Of a DNA stretch of 64,000 bases, positions 12,477 to 21,466 are shown piece after piece. The notes under the pieces were generated by a model. It had not been told where the DNA came from. It did not search any database and worked only from the letters and a program-made list of their open reading frames with translations. Origin of the DNA: Nocardia takedensis NBRC 100417 (GTDB lineage: Bacteria > Actinomycetota > Actinomycetes > Mycobacteriales > Mycobacteriaceae). The position numbers and the translations under genes were made by a program. The DNA lies in assembly GCF_000308695.1 (NCBI RefSeq), contig NZ_BAGG01000046.1, positions 19,216 through 83,215 on the forward strand, given 5' to 3'. How positions within the stretch are numbered: position 1 is the first letter of the stretch; each line of letters begins with the position of its first letter.

Positions 12477-13741
12477 TGGCGCAGAACTCCCTCCCGCAGG
12501 CCAGTCGCGGCGTCCACGAACGCAGCGCGCACGAACCCGACGCGGGCGGCCACTGGGGCGTCTACGGCGGCAGGCACGTGCCCGAGGCGCTGATGGCGGT
12601 GATCGAGGAGGTCACCGCCGAATACGACAAGTGCCGCCTCGATCCGGCCTTCCTGGACGAACTGGACCGGTTGCAGCGCGACTACACCGGACGACCCTCG
12701 CCAGTGTTCGAGTGCACCCGACTGGCCGAGCACGCGGGCGGCGCGCGCATCCTGCTCAAGCGCGAGGACCTGAACCACACCGGTTCGCACAAGATCAACA
12801 ACGTGCTCGGCCAGGCCCTGCTGGCCCACCGCATGGGCAAGACCAGGGTGATCGCCGAGACCGGCGCGGGTCAGCACGGCGTCGCCACGGCCACGGCCTG
12901 CGCGCTGCTCGGGCTGGAATGCGTGATCTACATGGGCGCGGTCGACACCGCGCGCCAGGCCCTCAACGTCGCCAGGATGCGGTTGCTCGGCGCCGAGGTC
13001 ATCTCGGTGACCAGCGGTTCGCGGACGCTCAAGGACGCGATCAACGAGGCGCTGCGCGACTGGGTCACCAACGCCGAGAACACCTACTACTGCTTCGGCA
13101 CCGCCGCGGGCCCGCACCCGTTCCCGATGATGGTCCGCGATTTCCAGCGCATCGTCGGCCTGGAGGCCCGCGCGCAGGTCAAGGCGCTGACCGGGCGGCT
13201 ACCCGACGCGGTGGCGGCGTGTGTGGGCGGCGGCTCCAACGCCATCGGCATCTTCCACCCGTTCATCGACGATCCCGGCGTGCGCCTGCTCGGCTTCGAG
13301 GCCGCGGGCGACGGCGTGGCGACCGGGCGGCACGCGGCCACCTTCACCGGCGGCACCCCGGGCGCGTTCCAGGGCGCGTACTCCTACCTGTTGCAGGACG
13401 AGGACGGCCAGACCATCGAATCGCATTCGATCTCGGCCGGTCTGGACTACCCGGGCGTCGGGCCCGAACACGCCTACCTCAAGGACATCGGCCGCGCCGA
13501 ATACCGCCCGGTCACCGATACCGAGGCGATGGACGCGCTGCTGCTGCTCAGTCGCACCGAGGGCATCATCCCGGCCATCGAGTCCGCGCACGCCGTGGCG
13601 GGCGCGCTGACGCTGGGCCGCGAACTCGGCCCAGGCGCGATCGTGCTGGTCAACCTGTCCGGGCGCGGGGACAAGGACATGGACACCGCCGCGCGTTGGT
13701 TCGGCCTGTTCGACGACGAGGCCCAGGAGTCCGACCGATGA
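12476..13741 (+). CDS. trpB: Tryptophan synthase beta chain TrpB
   Basis: 421 residues; condenses indole with serine on PLP. PLP lysine in the [11 protein letters not shown] motif (about residue 100), glycine-rich phosphate cup [10 protein letters not shown] (about 247), and the GAGQHG loop are present. This is the TrpB1 type that pairs with TrpA. ATG 12476 overlaps the trpC stop by one base (TGATG); GTG 12473 is an equally possible start one codon upstream. The 3' end overlaps trpA by 4 bp. Confidence 0.96.
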   Translation: MAQNSLPQASRGVHERSAHEPDAGGHWGVYGGRHVPEALMAVIEEVTAEYDKCRLDPAFLDELDRLQRDYTGRPSPVFECTRLAEHAGGARILLKREDLNHTGSHKINNVLGQALLAHRMGKTRVIAETGAGQHGVATATACALLGLECVIYMGAVDTARQALNVARMRLLGAEVISVTSGSRTLKDAINEALRDWVTNAENTYYCFGTAAGPHPFPMMVRDFQRIVGLEARAQVKALTGRLPDAVAACVGGGSNAIGIFHPFIDDPGVRLLGFEAAGDGVATGRHAATFTGGTPGAFQGAYSYLLQDEDGQTIESHSISAGLDYPGVGPEHAYLKDIGRAEYRPVTDTEAMDALLLLSRTEGIIPAIESAHAVAGALTLGRELGPGAIVLVNLSGRGDKDMDTAARWFGLFDDEAQESDR

Positions 13742-14538
13742 GCACCCAGTCCCGCCTGGCCGCCACCTTCGCCGCCGCGCGCGCCGACGGACGCGCCGCG
13801 CTCATCGGCTACCTGCCCGCGGGCTATCCCGATCTGGCCGGGTCGATCGAGGTGTGCCGGACGATGGTCGAGGCGGGCTGCGACATCGTCGAGGTCGGCG
13901 TGGCCTACTCCGATCCGGTGATGGACGGGCCGGTCATCCAGGCCGCCGCCGAACAGGCGTTGCGCGGCGGGGTCCGGGTCCGCGACGTCTTCTCGGTGGT
14001 CGAGGCGATCACCGGCGCGGGCGGCCAGGCCGTGGTCATGAGCTACTGGAACCCGGTGCTGCGCTACGGCATCGACCGTTTCGCGCGGGATCTGGCGGGC
14101 GCGGGCGGCGCGGGCATCATCACCCCGAACCTGATCCCCGAGGAGGCCGACGAGTGGTTCGCCGCCTCGGCCGCGCACGATCTGGACCGCATCTTCCTGG
14201 TCGCCCCGTCCTCCACCGAAGAACGCCTGGTGAAGACGCTGGAAGCCTCGCGCGGGTTCATCTACGCGGCCTCCACGATGGGCGTCACCGGCGCGCGTGA
14301 GGCGGTCTCCTCGGCCGCGCCCGCCCTGTGCGCCCGGGTACGCGCCCACTCCGACATCCCGATCGGCGTCGGACTCGGCGTGCGCTCGGGCACGCAGGCC
14401 GCCGAGATCGCCGCCTACGCCGACGGCGTCATCGTGGGTTCGGCCCTGGTGAGCGCGGCGGGCGAGGGCCTGGACGCGGTGCGCGCGTTGACCGCCGAAC
14501 TCGCCGACGGAGTGCGTTCGGCCGCCGTCGCGTCCTGA
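13738..14538 (+). CDS. trpA: Tryptophan synthase alpha chain TrpA
   Basis: 266-residue TIM barrel that cleaves indole glycerol phosphate. The catalytic glutamate (in [21 protein letters not shown], about residue 46) and catalytic aspartate (same segment) are present, along with the flexible loop STMGVTGAR (about 180) and GVGLGVRSG near 205. ATG overlaps the trpB stop (ATGA). Last gene of the trp block; lgt follows. Confidence 0.96.
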   Translation: MSTQSRLAATFAAARADGRAALIGYLPAGYPDLAGSIEVCRTMVEAGCDIVEVGVAYSDPVMDGPVIQAAAEQALRGGVRVRDVFSVVEAITGAGGQAVVMSYWNPVLRYGIDRFARDLAGAGGAGIITPNLIPEEADEWFAASAAHDLDRIFLVAPSSTEERLVKTLEASRGFIYAASTMGVTGAREAVSSAAPALCARVRAHSDIPIGVGLGVRSGTQAAEIAAYADGVIVGSALVSAAGEGLDAVRALTAELADGVRSAAVAS

Positions 14539-14589
14539 TCGCGGGCCGCCATCGGGTGGCCGCGACGCATGTCCTCCTCGACACTGGGC

Positions 14590-14595
14590 TACGGT
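14590..14595 (+). promoter_or_regulatory. -10 box deciding the lgt start
   Basis: TACGGT fits TANNNT and is followed by exactly 7 nt and a GTG at 14603, which favours 14603 over the GTG at 14594 that lies inside the box itself. Confidence 0.4.
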
Positions 14596-14602
14596 GGCGA
14601 CC

Positions 14603-16135
14603 GTGACCTTACGAGTCCTGGCAGACAGTGTGGTAGCCGACAGCGATGTCCTCGCCTACCTTCCCAGCCCGCCGCAGGGCGTGTGGGACCTCGGTCCGTT
14701 CCCGTTACGCGCGTACGCCCTGTGCATCATCGTGGGCATCGTCGTGGCGATCTGGTGGGGGGAGCGGCGGTGGCAGGCCCGCGGCGGCCAAGCGGGCACG
14801 GTGCTCGACGTCGCGATGTTCGCGGTCCCCTTCGGCCTGATCGGCGGTCGGCTCTACCACGTCGCCACCGACTACCAGAAGTACTTCGGCGAGGACGGGA
14901 ACCCGCTCGACGCGCTGAAGATCTACCAGGGCGGCCTCGGCATCTGGGGCGCGGTGTTCCTCGGTGGCATCGGCGCGTGGATCGGTTGCCGCGTCTACAA
15001 GGTTCCGCTGCCCGCTTTGGGTGACGCCATCGCTCCGCCGATCCTGTTGGCGCAGGCCATCGGACGCGTCGGCAACTACTTCAACCAGGAACTCTACGGT
15101 CGCGAGACGGATCTGCCGTGGGGCCTGGAGATCTACCGCCGGTTCGACCCGGACGGCAAGCTGGACATGATGAACGGCGTGTCGACCGGCGTGGTCGACA
15201 AGGTCGTGCAGCCCACCTTCCTCTACGAACTGGTGTGGAACGTCCTCGTGGTGATCCTGCTGGTGCAACTGGACCGCCGGTTGCGCATCGGGCACGGTCG
15301 CCTGTTCGCGCTGTACGTGGCGCTGTACTGCGTGGGCCGCTTCGTGGTGGAACTGCTGCGCGACGACGAGGCCACCCAGATCGCGGGCATCCGGATCAAT
15401 TCGTTCACCTCCGCGCTGGTCTTCCTGGCGGCCATCGCCTACGTGATCTTCGCCACCAAGGGGCGCGAGACGCCGGAGTCGTTGCAGCCCGGTGTGGCGA
15501 AACGGCCGTGGCCCTGGCAGCTCGGGCAACTGCGCGCGGTCGGCGCGGAATCCGAGGCCGCCGCGGCCGCGGGCACGAAGACCGAGGTCGCGGCCGCCGA
15601 GAAGTCCGAAGACACGGCCGGTGACGTCGAGGCCGACACGGACGCCGACGGGAAGGCCGAGTCGTCCGGGACAACGACTCCCGCGAAGTCCGACGAGCTG
15701 ATCGAATCCCCCGAAGGCGCGAAGTCCGGCGGGGACGCGGAGTCCGGCGCGGGCGCGAAGGTCGACGCCGCGAAAGCCGACGCGGGTGCGAAGTCCGGTG
15801 ACGCCGCGACCGCCGGCGAGTCCGGCGTGACCGCGAAGGGCGTGGCCGTCACGAAAGACGAGGGTTCGGCCATCGCGAAAGACACTGCCCCGTCGGCGAA
15901 GGCAGATCCCGACACGGCATCCGCGGCGGAGGCGACCGAGAAATCCGCTGGGACAGTCGAATCGGCGGCGTCCGTGTCGCCGACCGCCGGCGAGACCGCG
16001 GTGACCTCGGCCGACGCTGGGGGTTCCGCCGTCACCGGCAAATCCGGTGACGCGAACGAGCCCGGCGCGGAGGCGGATTCCGCCGGGGAGAGCGCCGCGG
16101 CGAGTTCCGGGCGGGGTTCGTCGAACAAGTCCTGA
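14603..16135 (+). CDS. lgt: Prolipoprotein diacylglyceryl transferase Lgt, with long C-terminal tail
   Basis: Integral membrane enzyme transferring diacylglycerol to the lipobox cysteine of prolipoproteins. Several hydrophobic segments span roughly residues 25-295, with the Lgt signature GRVGNYFNQELYG (about residue 156) and a conserved GGLGIWGAV stretch before it. The last ~200 residues are a low-complexity Ala/Gly/Lys/Glu/Ser/Thr tail with many KSGD/KADAGA-like units, predicted disordered and cytoplasmic. Long tails are known in mycobacterial Lgt, but this one is long. Start placed at GTG 14603 from the -10 spacing; GTG 14594 is the alternative. Likely client: the SBP lipoprotein at 22.3 kb. 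Confidence 0.92.
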   Translation: MTLRVLADSVVADSDVLAYLPSPPQGVWDLGPFPLRAYALCIIVGIVVAIWWGERRWQARGGQAGTVLDVAMFAVPFGLIGGRLYHVATDYQKYFGEDGNPLDALKIYQGGLGIWGAVFLGGIGAWIGCRVYKVPLPALGDAIAPPILLAQAIGRVGNYFNQELYGRETDLPWGLEIYRRFDPDGKLDMMNGVSTGVVDKVVQPTFLYELVWNVLVVILLVQLDRRLRIGHGRLFALYVALYCVGRFVVELLRDDEATQIAGIRINSFTSALVFLAAIAYVIFATKGRETPESLQPGVAKRPWPWQLGQLRAVGAESEAAAAAGTKTEVAAAEKSEDTAGDVEADTDADGKAESSGTTTPAKSDELIESPEGAKSGGDAESGAGAKVDAAKADAGAKSGDAATAGESGVTAKGVAVTKDEGSAIAKDTAPSAKADPDTASAAEATEKSAGTVESAASVSPTAGETAVTSADAGGSAVTGKSGDANEPGAEADSAGESAAASSGRGSSNKS

Positions 16136-16357
16136 CCTTCCAGGCAACGTTCGGTCCATTTCCCGCGATAATCACGGCGGAGCCCGGCGATTCGTCGCCG
16201 GATGCCGCCTCCGTCGGGGTGGGCGTCGCGGCTCGGGAGACAGTAGAGTCTGGCGGGTTCGCTCGCCCGAGCCGCTGACGCCCGTTCGCGCGTGTCCGGA
16301 TCGACGGCGAACGATGCCATCAGGCGGGGGAGCCCGCACAAATGAGGAGGACATTTC

Positions 16358-16870
16358 GTGACCGACCCCTACCAGCAGAACCCCGGACCGCAGTACGGCC
16401 CGCCCGGAACCGGCCCGGATCTGAGCAAGTCCGGTGGCGCGCCGGGTCAGCCCGCCTATGGTCAGACCTCGGATCCGTACGCGCAGCAGCAGTCCTACGG
16501 TCAGACCTCGGACCCGTACGCCCAGCAGCAGCCCTACGGCCAGCAGCAGCCGGCCGGCTACTACCCGCCCGCCCAGTACGGCGGCCAGCCCGGTGGTTAC
16601 AACCCGGGTGACCCGGATGCCCCCTACGGGCGCGACATGTACGGTGCGCCGCTGTCGGACAAGCAGAAGCTGACCGCGGGTCTGTTGCAGATCTTCCTCG
16701 GCGCGTTCGGCGTCGGCCGTTTCTACCTGGGCTACACCGGCCTGGGCATCGCGCAGATCGCGGTCGTCTGGCTGACCTGTGGCATCGGCGGAATCTGGCC
16801 GCTGATCGACGGCATCATGATGCTGACCGGCAAGGTGCCCGACAGCGACGGCCGTCCGCTGCGGGACTGA
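16358..16870 (+). CDS. TM2 domain-containing protein with Gln/Tyr/Pro-rich N terminus
   Basis: 170 residues. The first ~95 residues are low-complexity, rich in Gln, Pro, Tyr and Gly, with two near-identical copies of YGQTSDPYAQQQ (about residues 34-60). They are followed by a TM2 domain: two hydrophobic helices joined by a short turn (GLLQIFLGAFGVGRFYLGY and the IAQIAVVWLTCGIGGIWPLIDGIMML region). TM2 proteins are small membrane proteins of unclear function. GTG start with an excellent AGGAGG ribosome binding site at 16344-16349. It occurs between lgt and pyk as in related genera. Confidence 0.85.
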   Translation: MTDPYQQNPGPQYGPPGTGPDLSKSGGAPGQPAYGQTSDPYAQQQSYGQTSDPYAQQQPYGQQQPAGYYPPAQYGGQPGGYNPGDPDAPYGRDMYGAPLSDKQKLTAGLLQIFLGAFGVGRFYLGYTGLGIAQIAVVWLTCGIGGIWPLIDGIMMLTGKVPDSDGRPLRD

Positions 16871-16905
16871 TACCGGTTGGTACCAGAACCTTTCGGGGTT
16901 GTGCC

Positions 16906-16935
16906 GGGGGCGCTTCGCGAATGCGGGGCGCCCCC
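16906..16935 (+). terminator. Terminator-like hairpin after the TM2 gene
   Basis: GGGGGCGC pairs perfectly with GCGCCCCC over a 14-nt loop, 36 bp past the stop. No U-tract. It separates the TM2 gene from the pyk promoter. Confidence 0.55.
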
Positions 16936-17035
16936 TCGCCGTTCACCTCCGGCGCACGGCTGTCTGCGACGGTCGGGCATTTTCTTCACCCAGGTTTCAC
17001 CGAGGCCGACGGGGGTCGGGCAACCCCAACGGGAT

Positions 17036-17041
17036 TAGGCT
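17036..17041 (+). promoter_or_regulatory. -10 box of pyk, leaderless
   Basis: TAGGCT followed by 7 nt and then GTG 17049, one codon upstream of ATG 17052. The spacing suggests transcription starts at the G of GTG. Confidence 0.5.
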
Positions 17042-17048
17042 TCTATCC

Positions 17049-18467
17049 GTGATGCGACGGACGAAGATTGTGTGCACGCTCGGCCCGGCCACTGCCACCG
17101 AGGACCGTATCCGCGAACTCGTCGAGAGCGGTATGGACGTTGCCCGGCTGAACTTCAGCCACGGTGAGCACGCCGACCATGCCGAGAACTACAAGAAGGT
17201 GCGTCAGGCCAGCGACCACCTCGGCAGAGCGGTCGGGATCTTAGCCGACCTACAGGGCCCGAAGATCCGGCTCGGCCGGTTCCTCGAGGGCCGCACCGTC
17301 TGGGCGACCGGTGAGGAAGTGCGCATCACCGTCGAGGAGATCGACGGCACCCACGACCGCGTCTCCACCACCTACAAGGAACTGGCCAAGGACGCCAAGG
17401 CGGGTGACCGCCTGCTGGTCGACGACGGCAAGGTCGGGTTGACCGTCACCGGCGTCGAGGGCGACGACGTCATCTGCCGGGTCACCGAGGGCGGCCCGGT
17501 CTCCAACAACAAGGGCGTGTCGCTGCCGGGCATGAACGTCTCGGTGCCCGCGCTGTCGGAGAAAGACATCGAGGATCTCGAGTTCGCCCTGGAACTCGGC
17601 GTGGATTTCATCGCGCTGTCGTTCGTGCGCTCGCCCTCGGACGTGGAACTGGTCCACGACGTGATGGACCGCGTCGGCCGCCGGGTGCCGGTGATCGGCA
17701 AGCTGGAGAAGCCCGAGGCGATCGACAACCTGGAGGCCGTGGTCCTGGCCTTCGACGCGGTCATGGTGGCGCGCGGTGACCTCGGCGTGGAACTGCCGCT
17801 CGAGCAGGTGCCGATCGTGCAGAAGCGCGCGATCCAGATGGCCCGCGAGAACGCCAAGCCGGTCATCGTGGCCACCCAGATGCTGGAGTCGATGATCGAG
17901 AACTCCCGCCCGACCCGCGCGGAGGCTTCCGACGTGGCCAACGCCGTGCTCGACGGAGCGGACGCGGTGATGCTGTCGGGGGAGACCTCGGTCGGCGCGT
18001 ACCCGATCGAGACGGTGCGCACGATGGCGCGCATCGTGCACGCGGTGGAGACCGAGTCGACCCGGGTGCCGCCGCTGACCCACGTGCCGCGCACCAAGCG
18101 CGGGGTGATCTCCTACGCCGCGCGCGACATCGGCGAGCGGCTCAACGCCAAGGCGCTGGTGGCCTTCACCCAGTCCGGCGACACGGTGCGCAGGCTGGCC
18201 CGCCTGCACACCCCGCTGCCGCTGCTGGCCTTCACCCCGCTGCCGGAGGTGCGCTCGCAATTGGCGCTCACCTGGGGCACCGAGACCTTCATCGTGCCGA
18301 TGGTGGAGACCACCGACGCCATGATCCACCAGGTCGATGTAGCGCTGCTGTCGATGGGGCGATATGCCAAGGGTGATCTGGTCGTCATCGTGGCGGGCTC
18401 CCCGCCGGGTACTGTCGGGTCCACCAATCTCATCCACGTGCACCGCATCGGCGAGGAGGACCATTAA
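17049..18467 (+). CDS. pyk: Pyruvate kinase Pyk
   Basis: 472 residues; transfers phosphate from phosphoenolpyruvate to ADP. Family blocks: KIVCTLGPAT at the N terminus, MDVARLNFSHG (about residue 33), the barrel-top motif KLEKPEAIDNL containing the catalytic lysine (about 220), VMVARGDLGVELP (about 240) and the SGDTVRRLARL C-terminal domain. The sequence agrees closely with the remembered mycobacterial enzyme. Start GTG 17049 is chosen for its -10 spacing; ATG 17052 is the near-equal alternative. It is followed without a gap by tesB. Confidence 0.96.
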   Translation: MMRRTKIVCTLGPATATEDRIRELVESGMDVARLNFSHGEHADHAENYKKVRQASDHLGRAVGILADLQGPKIRLGRFLEGRTVWATGEEVRITVEEIDGTHDRVSTTYKELAKDAKAGDRLLVDDGKVGLTVTGVEGDDVICRVTEGGPVSNNKGVSLPGMNVSVPALSEKDIEDLEFALELGVDFIALSFVRSPSDVELVHDVMDRVGRRVPVIGKLEKPEAIDNLEAVVLAFDAVMVARGDLGVELPLEQVPIVQKRAIQMARENAKPVIVATQMLESMIENSRPTRAEASDVANAVLDGADAVMLSGETSVGAYPIETVRTMARIVHAVETESTRVPPLTHVPRTKRGVISYAARDIGERLNAKALVAFTQSGDTVRRLARLHTPLPLLAFTPLPEVRSQLALTWGTETFIVPMVETTDAMIHQVDVALLSMGRYAKGDLVVIVAGSPPGTVGSTNLIHVHRIGEEDH

Positions 18468-19370
18468 ATGTCGGCTGCCCTAGGCGGCTCCGTCGATCTC
18501 GAATCGACTCCGGGGTCCGATCTGGACGTGCTTCTGGGTCTGCTCGATCTCGAGCAGACCGACGAGAACGTATTCGTCGGTCATCATCCGGAGAAGGTGT
18601 GGAGCCGGACCTTCGGCGGCCAACTCGTCGCGCAGGGGATCGTCGCGGCCGGTCGGACGGCGGGCGATCGGCCGTTGCACGTCGTCAACGCGCATTTCGT
18701 GCGCGGCGGTGACGTGAAGCAGCCGATCGAGTACCACGTCGACCGGCATCGCGACGGTCGCTCGCTGGCCAACCGGACGGTCACCGCCGTCCAGGACGGT
18801 CAGGAACTGTTCGTCATGCTCGCGGCGTTCCAGGAGTGGGGCAAGGGCCTCGAGCACGCCCACGACAAGCCCGAGGTGCCCGATCCGGAGTTGCTGCCCC
18901 GGGTGGAGGAGAGTTTCGCCGGTCTCGAGGACAAACTCGAGATGTTCGTGAAGGCGCCGCATCCGATCGATATGCGCTACACGAACGATCCGGCGTGGAT
19001 TCTCAAGGGCACCGGCGAACAGTTGAATCACAATCGCGTGTGGATGAAGGCGGACGGGGAATTGCCCGACGATCCGCTGATCCACGTGGCGACGCTGGGC
19101 TATTCCTCGGACACCACGATCCTGGATTCCATCATCACCACCCACGGTCTGTCCTGGGGGCTGGATCGGATCGTCGCCGCGACGGTGAATCATTCCATCT
19201 GGTTCCACCGCCCGTTCCGTTTCGACGACTGGGCGCTGTACGCGACCGAATCCCCGGTCGCGGCGAATTCGCGCGGATTGGCCACCGGCCGTTTCTATTC
19301 GCGCAGCGGCGAATTGTTGGCGACCACGGTGCAGGAAGGCATGATCCGGCACTTCCCGTCGCGTCGCTGA
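18468..19370 (+). CDS. tesB: Acyl-CoA thioesterase II TesB
   Basis: 300 residues with two tandem hot-dog domains, as in TesB. The N-terminal domain carries the FGGQLVAQ helix (about residue 48) and the C-terminal domain carries the conserved ATLGYSSDTTILDS segment (about 202-216), which includes the catalytic aspartate of the family. It hydrolyses acyl-CoA to free fatty acid and CoA. Its ATG begins directly after the pyk TAA. The pyk-tesB order is the same as in mycobacteria. Confidence 0.93.
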   Translation: MSAALGGSVDLESTPGSDLDVLLGLLDLEQTDENVFVGHHPEKVWSRTFGGQLVAQGIVAAGRTAGDRPLHVVNAHFVRGGDVKQPIEYHVDRHRDGRSLANRTVTAVQDGQELFVMLAAFQEWGKGLEHAHDKPEVPDPELLPRVEESFAGLEDKLEMFVKAPHPIDMRYTNDPAWILKGTGEQLNHNRVWMKADGELPDDPLIHVATLGYSSDTTILDSIITTHGLSWGLDRIVAATVNHSIWFHRPFRFDDWALYATESPVAANSRGLATGRFYSRSGELLATTVQEGMIRHFPSRR

Positions 19371-19391
19371 GTCGCCGCGGCCCCGAACGAC

Positions 19392-19424
19392 CCGACCCCG
19401 CGAGCCATGGGCCCGCGGGGTCGG
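19392..19424. terminator. Bidirectional hairpin between convergent genes
   Basis: CCGACCCCGCG pairs perfectly with CGCGGGGTCGG over an 11-nt loop, midway between the converging tesB and the small gene at 19446. Confidence 0.6.
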
Positions 19425-19445
19425 TTCATCTCGGGTTCACCTGCG

Positions 19446-19856
19446 TCACAGGCTTTCCCGCTCGATCTCGAAATCGAAGCTGTCGCGTCGTTGGGTGCGG
19501 ATGACGCGGGGGATGGCGGGGTCGGCGAGACCGGGCGCGGTGGCCGTCATCAGCCGCCGTTCCAGCGCGGCCAGGCCGGGGGCGGTGAGATCGCGCGGCG
19601 CGCCGACCAGACTCAGCGCGATCTCATAGGTGCGCCGGTCGAAGGGTTCCTGCTCGGGATGGTCCATCCGCCACTGGGTTTCGAGCAGCAGGTGGGTGGG
19701 GTCCTCGGCCTCGACGGGCAGCGTGAAGCGCCAGGCGAAGACATCGCGGTCCTGTAGGTGATCGTCGACAACCCCGCGCACCGTCTCCACGACGCGATCC
19801 AGGGTTTCCGGTGTCACATAAACATGGAGCGAAACATCCGAAATGCGTTTCGGCAT
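19446..19856 (-). CDS. Hypothetical protein
   Basis: 136 residues, not recognised. It looks like a small soluble alpha/beta protein with no signal peptide or membrane segment; charged and hydrophobic residues alternate in beta-strand fashion (SLHVYVTPETLD near the start, LLLETQWRMDHPEQEPF in the middle). No catalytic motif is obvious. ATG start with an AGGA-containing upstream sequence. It is transcribed toward tesB and lies downstream of the phosphatase gene in the same direction, with a 116-bp gap, so co-transcription is possible. Confidence 0.65.
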   Translation of the reverse strand: MPKRISDVSLHVYVTPETLDRVVETVRGVVDDHLQDRDVFAWRFTLPVEAEDPTHLLLETQWRMDHPEQEPFDRRTYEIALSLVGAPRDLTAPGLAALERRLMTATAPGLADPAIPRVIRTQRRDSFDFEIERESL

Positions 19857-19972
19857 GTCTGATTCCTGTCGTGTGTCGGACCATCAACGGCGGAAGTGTG
19901 TCCGCGGGGAGTGTAGACCGTGACCGGGCTTCCGCGACACCGTCGGGGTCGAATTGTCGCGTGAATCCCAAT

Positions 19973-20665
19973 TCAGCGGATTCGCATCGCCGCCAGGAAT
20001 GGGCGTTGCGCGGGCCGGGCGGGGCGCTGGGCGGCGAGCGGAGGGCGTCCGGTGGGTGCGGGCAGCGGCGCGGGGGCCCCGTAGCCGCCCGCGCGGACCG
20101 GCGCGGGCGTCGGCACCGGCGGCGGGGCCGGTTCGGGTCGGGCCGCCACGCGCGGGGCCAAGGCGAGCAGCAGCGGGACCAGTGCCTCGGCGATCCGATC
20201 GCCGACCTCGCAGAACGCGGCCTCCGAGAGTCCGACGGGGTCCGCGATGTTCTCCCGACCGACCAGGGACAGGTCGTCGCGGGCCCGGTGCAGGTCCGCG
20301 ACCGTGCGCGCGCCGGTGACGCGGGCGATGCGGTGCGCCTCGAGCAGCGTGAAGGTGCGCGGACCGGCGCCGAAGCCCATGTCGGCGGCCTGGTCGCGTA
20401 GCTGTTCGGTCATGGTGAGGACCAAGTCGGCGCGGTCGATCATCTCCGGCTTCAATCTGCGCGCCTTGAACCCCTCGGGGTCGGCGCCGAGTCCGGCGAT
20501 CGTCTTCGCGGCCAGCGGTTCCGGCGGGAACCCGACCAGGGCCCGCGTGCCCGCGCTCTCGGCGGTGAGCTCGCGCAGGTCGTGCTCGGCCGCGACGGCG
20601 CGCGTGAGTCGCTCGGCGATCACCGAGCGGCAGACATTGCCGTTGCAGACGAACAGGACGTGCAT
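19973..20665 (-). CDS. Low-molecular-weight protein tyrosine phosphatase-like protein with Pro/Ala tail
   Basis: 230 residues. The P-loop CX5R(S) is at the very N terminus: C7 NGNVC R13 S14, the LMW-PTP/arsenate reductase fold signature, and a DLVLTM segment follows near residue 80. The general-acid aspartate of the family is probably in the NIADPVGLS segment (about 138). The last ~70 residues are Pro/Ala/Arg-rich and probably disordered, longer than the usual ~160-residue enzyme. Possible substrates are phosphotyrosine or a sugar/polymer-export kinase; no kinase is adjacent. Leaderless start: TACGGT lies 6 nt upstream. Confidence 0.85.
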   Translation of the reverse strand: MHVLFVCNGNVCRSVIAERLTRAVAAEHDLRELTAESAGTRALVGFPPEPLAAKTIAGLGADPEGFKARRLKPEMIDRADLVLTMTEQLRDQAADMGFGAGPRTFTLLEAHRIARVTGARTVADLHRARDDLSLVGRENIADPVGLSEAAFCEVGDRIAEALVPLLLALAPRVAARPEPAPPPVPTPAPVRAGGYGAPAPLPAPTGRPPLAAQRPARPAQRPFLAAMRIR

Positions 20666-21062
20666 GGATATACCGTAATCCGCCCGTTATCGGTCCAGAA
20701 GATCCGAACGAGTGAATCACGCCCGCGCGAGCATCAATTCATCTGCGAGTCAGCGGCCGTACACGAAATTCCCCCGGAACTTCGCGTATCCGCACGCTGT
20801 CGGTCACGAACATCACCGGGAGTGTCGTTCCAATGCCTACCCGCCGCATCGGCGCGTCAATCGGGTGAAGACGAAAATGTGCCGCCGGTCACTCGTATTC
20901 GAGGGGCGGATGAAGAAAAACTGAACGTTCACACAAACGACACACCGGGGGTGTCGCGGCCGTCCGCCCGCGACACGCGGGAGAATCCGGCGGATCCGCC
21001 TTCGAAACGGCCGACGGTCTCGCGCCCACGTCGCCGTGGCCGCGAGACCGTCGTGCACTCGG
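20666..21062. other. Gene-free stretch with palindromes
   Basis: About 400 bp of lower GC than its surroundings with no credible gene. It starts with the leaderless promoter of the phosphatase (TACGGT at 20672-20677, minus). Further in lie GTGTCGCG/CGCGACAC (20951-20976) and a perfect 12-bp palindrome GGCGGATCCGCC (20989-21000), then the tRNA terminator hairpin. A small RNA cannot be excluded. Confidence 0.4.
21012..21053 (-). terminator. Long hairpin downstream of tRNA-Leu
   Basis: A 13-bp perfect stem (CGACGGTCTCGCG / CGCGAGACCGTCG) continues after one mismatch into a 5-bp stem (CCACG/CGTGG) with a TCGC loop, 10 bp from the tRNA 3' end. It has no U-tract but is the natural end of the tRNA transcript. 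Confidence 0.65.
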
Positions 21063-21146
21063 TGCCGAGTGTGGGACTCGAACCCACACGTCCTTTCGGA
21101 CAACGGTTTTTGAGACCGTCGCGTCTGCCAGTTCCGCCAACCCGGC
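21063..21146 (-). tRNA. tRNA-Leu, anticodon CAA
   Basis: 84-nt class II tRNA. The acceptor stem GCCGGGT pairs with ACTCGGC (one G-T pair) with discriminator A; the anticodon stem ACGGT/ACCGT encloses the loop CTCAAAA, giving anticodon CAA at 21110-21112. There is a long variable arm and a T loop GGTTCGAGTCC. No encoded CCA follows. Confidence 0.97.
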
Positions 21147-21466
21147 GCACCGCTGCTGAACTATAGCCGGTCCGGGGCGTCGGAAGCCAACGGGTTCGCC
21201 CCGACCGGCCGCACGATGTCTTTACGCAGGGTATATGCATTCGTCGTGGAGCTGAAAGGTACTCTCTACATCACTCGAATGCGTTCGGGTGGGGGCGATG
21301 GCAGGCCGGTCTCGACGGGAGACCGCATGGCGGGCCATGGCTCCTTTCCGCGTTTTCGGGCCAGGCATCGGAATCAGAGGGGTCTACGTATGAGAGAGCG
21401 CAGCGAGCCGATCGTGTGCCTGCCCGCCGGGCGCGTGGCGCGGCCGAGTGTCGGCGGGGTGCGGGC
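21147..21466. other. Intergenic region between tRNA-Leu and pdtaR
   Basis: 320 bp holding the upstream regions of two diverging genes. A short reading frame runs through it but lacks coding character. TATGCAT near 21235 is a weak -10 candidate toward pdtaR. Nothing else could be supported. Confidence 0.4.

Noticed and set aside
16047..16361. Small plus-strand frame between lgt and the TM2 gene
   Set aside because: It overlaps the lgt tail, has an Arg/Pro-rich shadow composition and no ribosome binding site.
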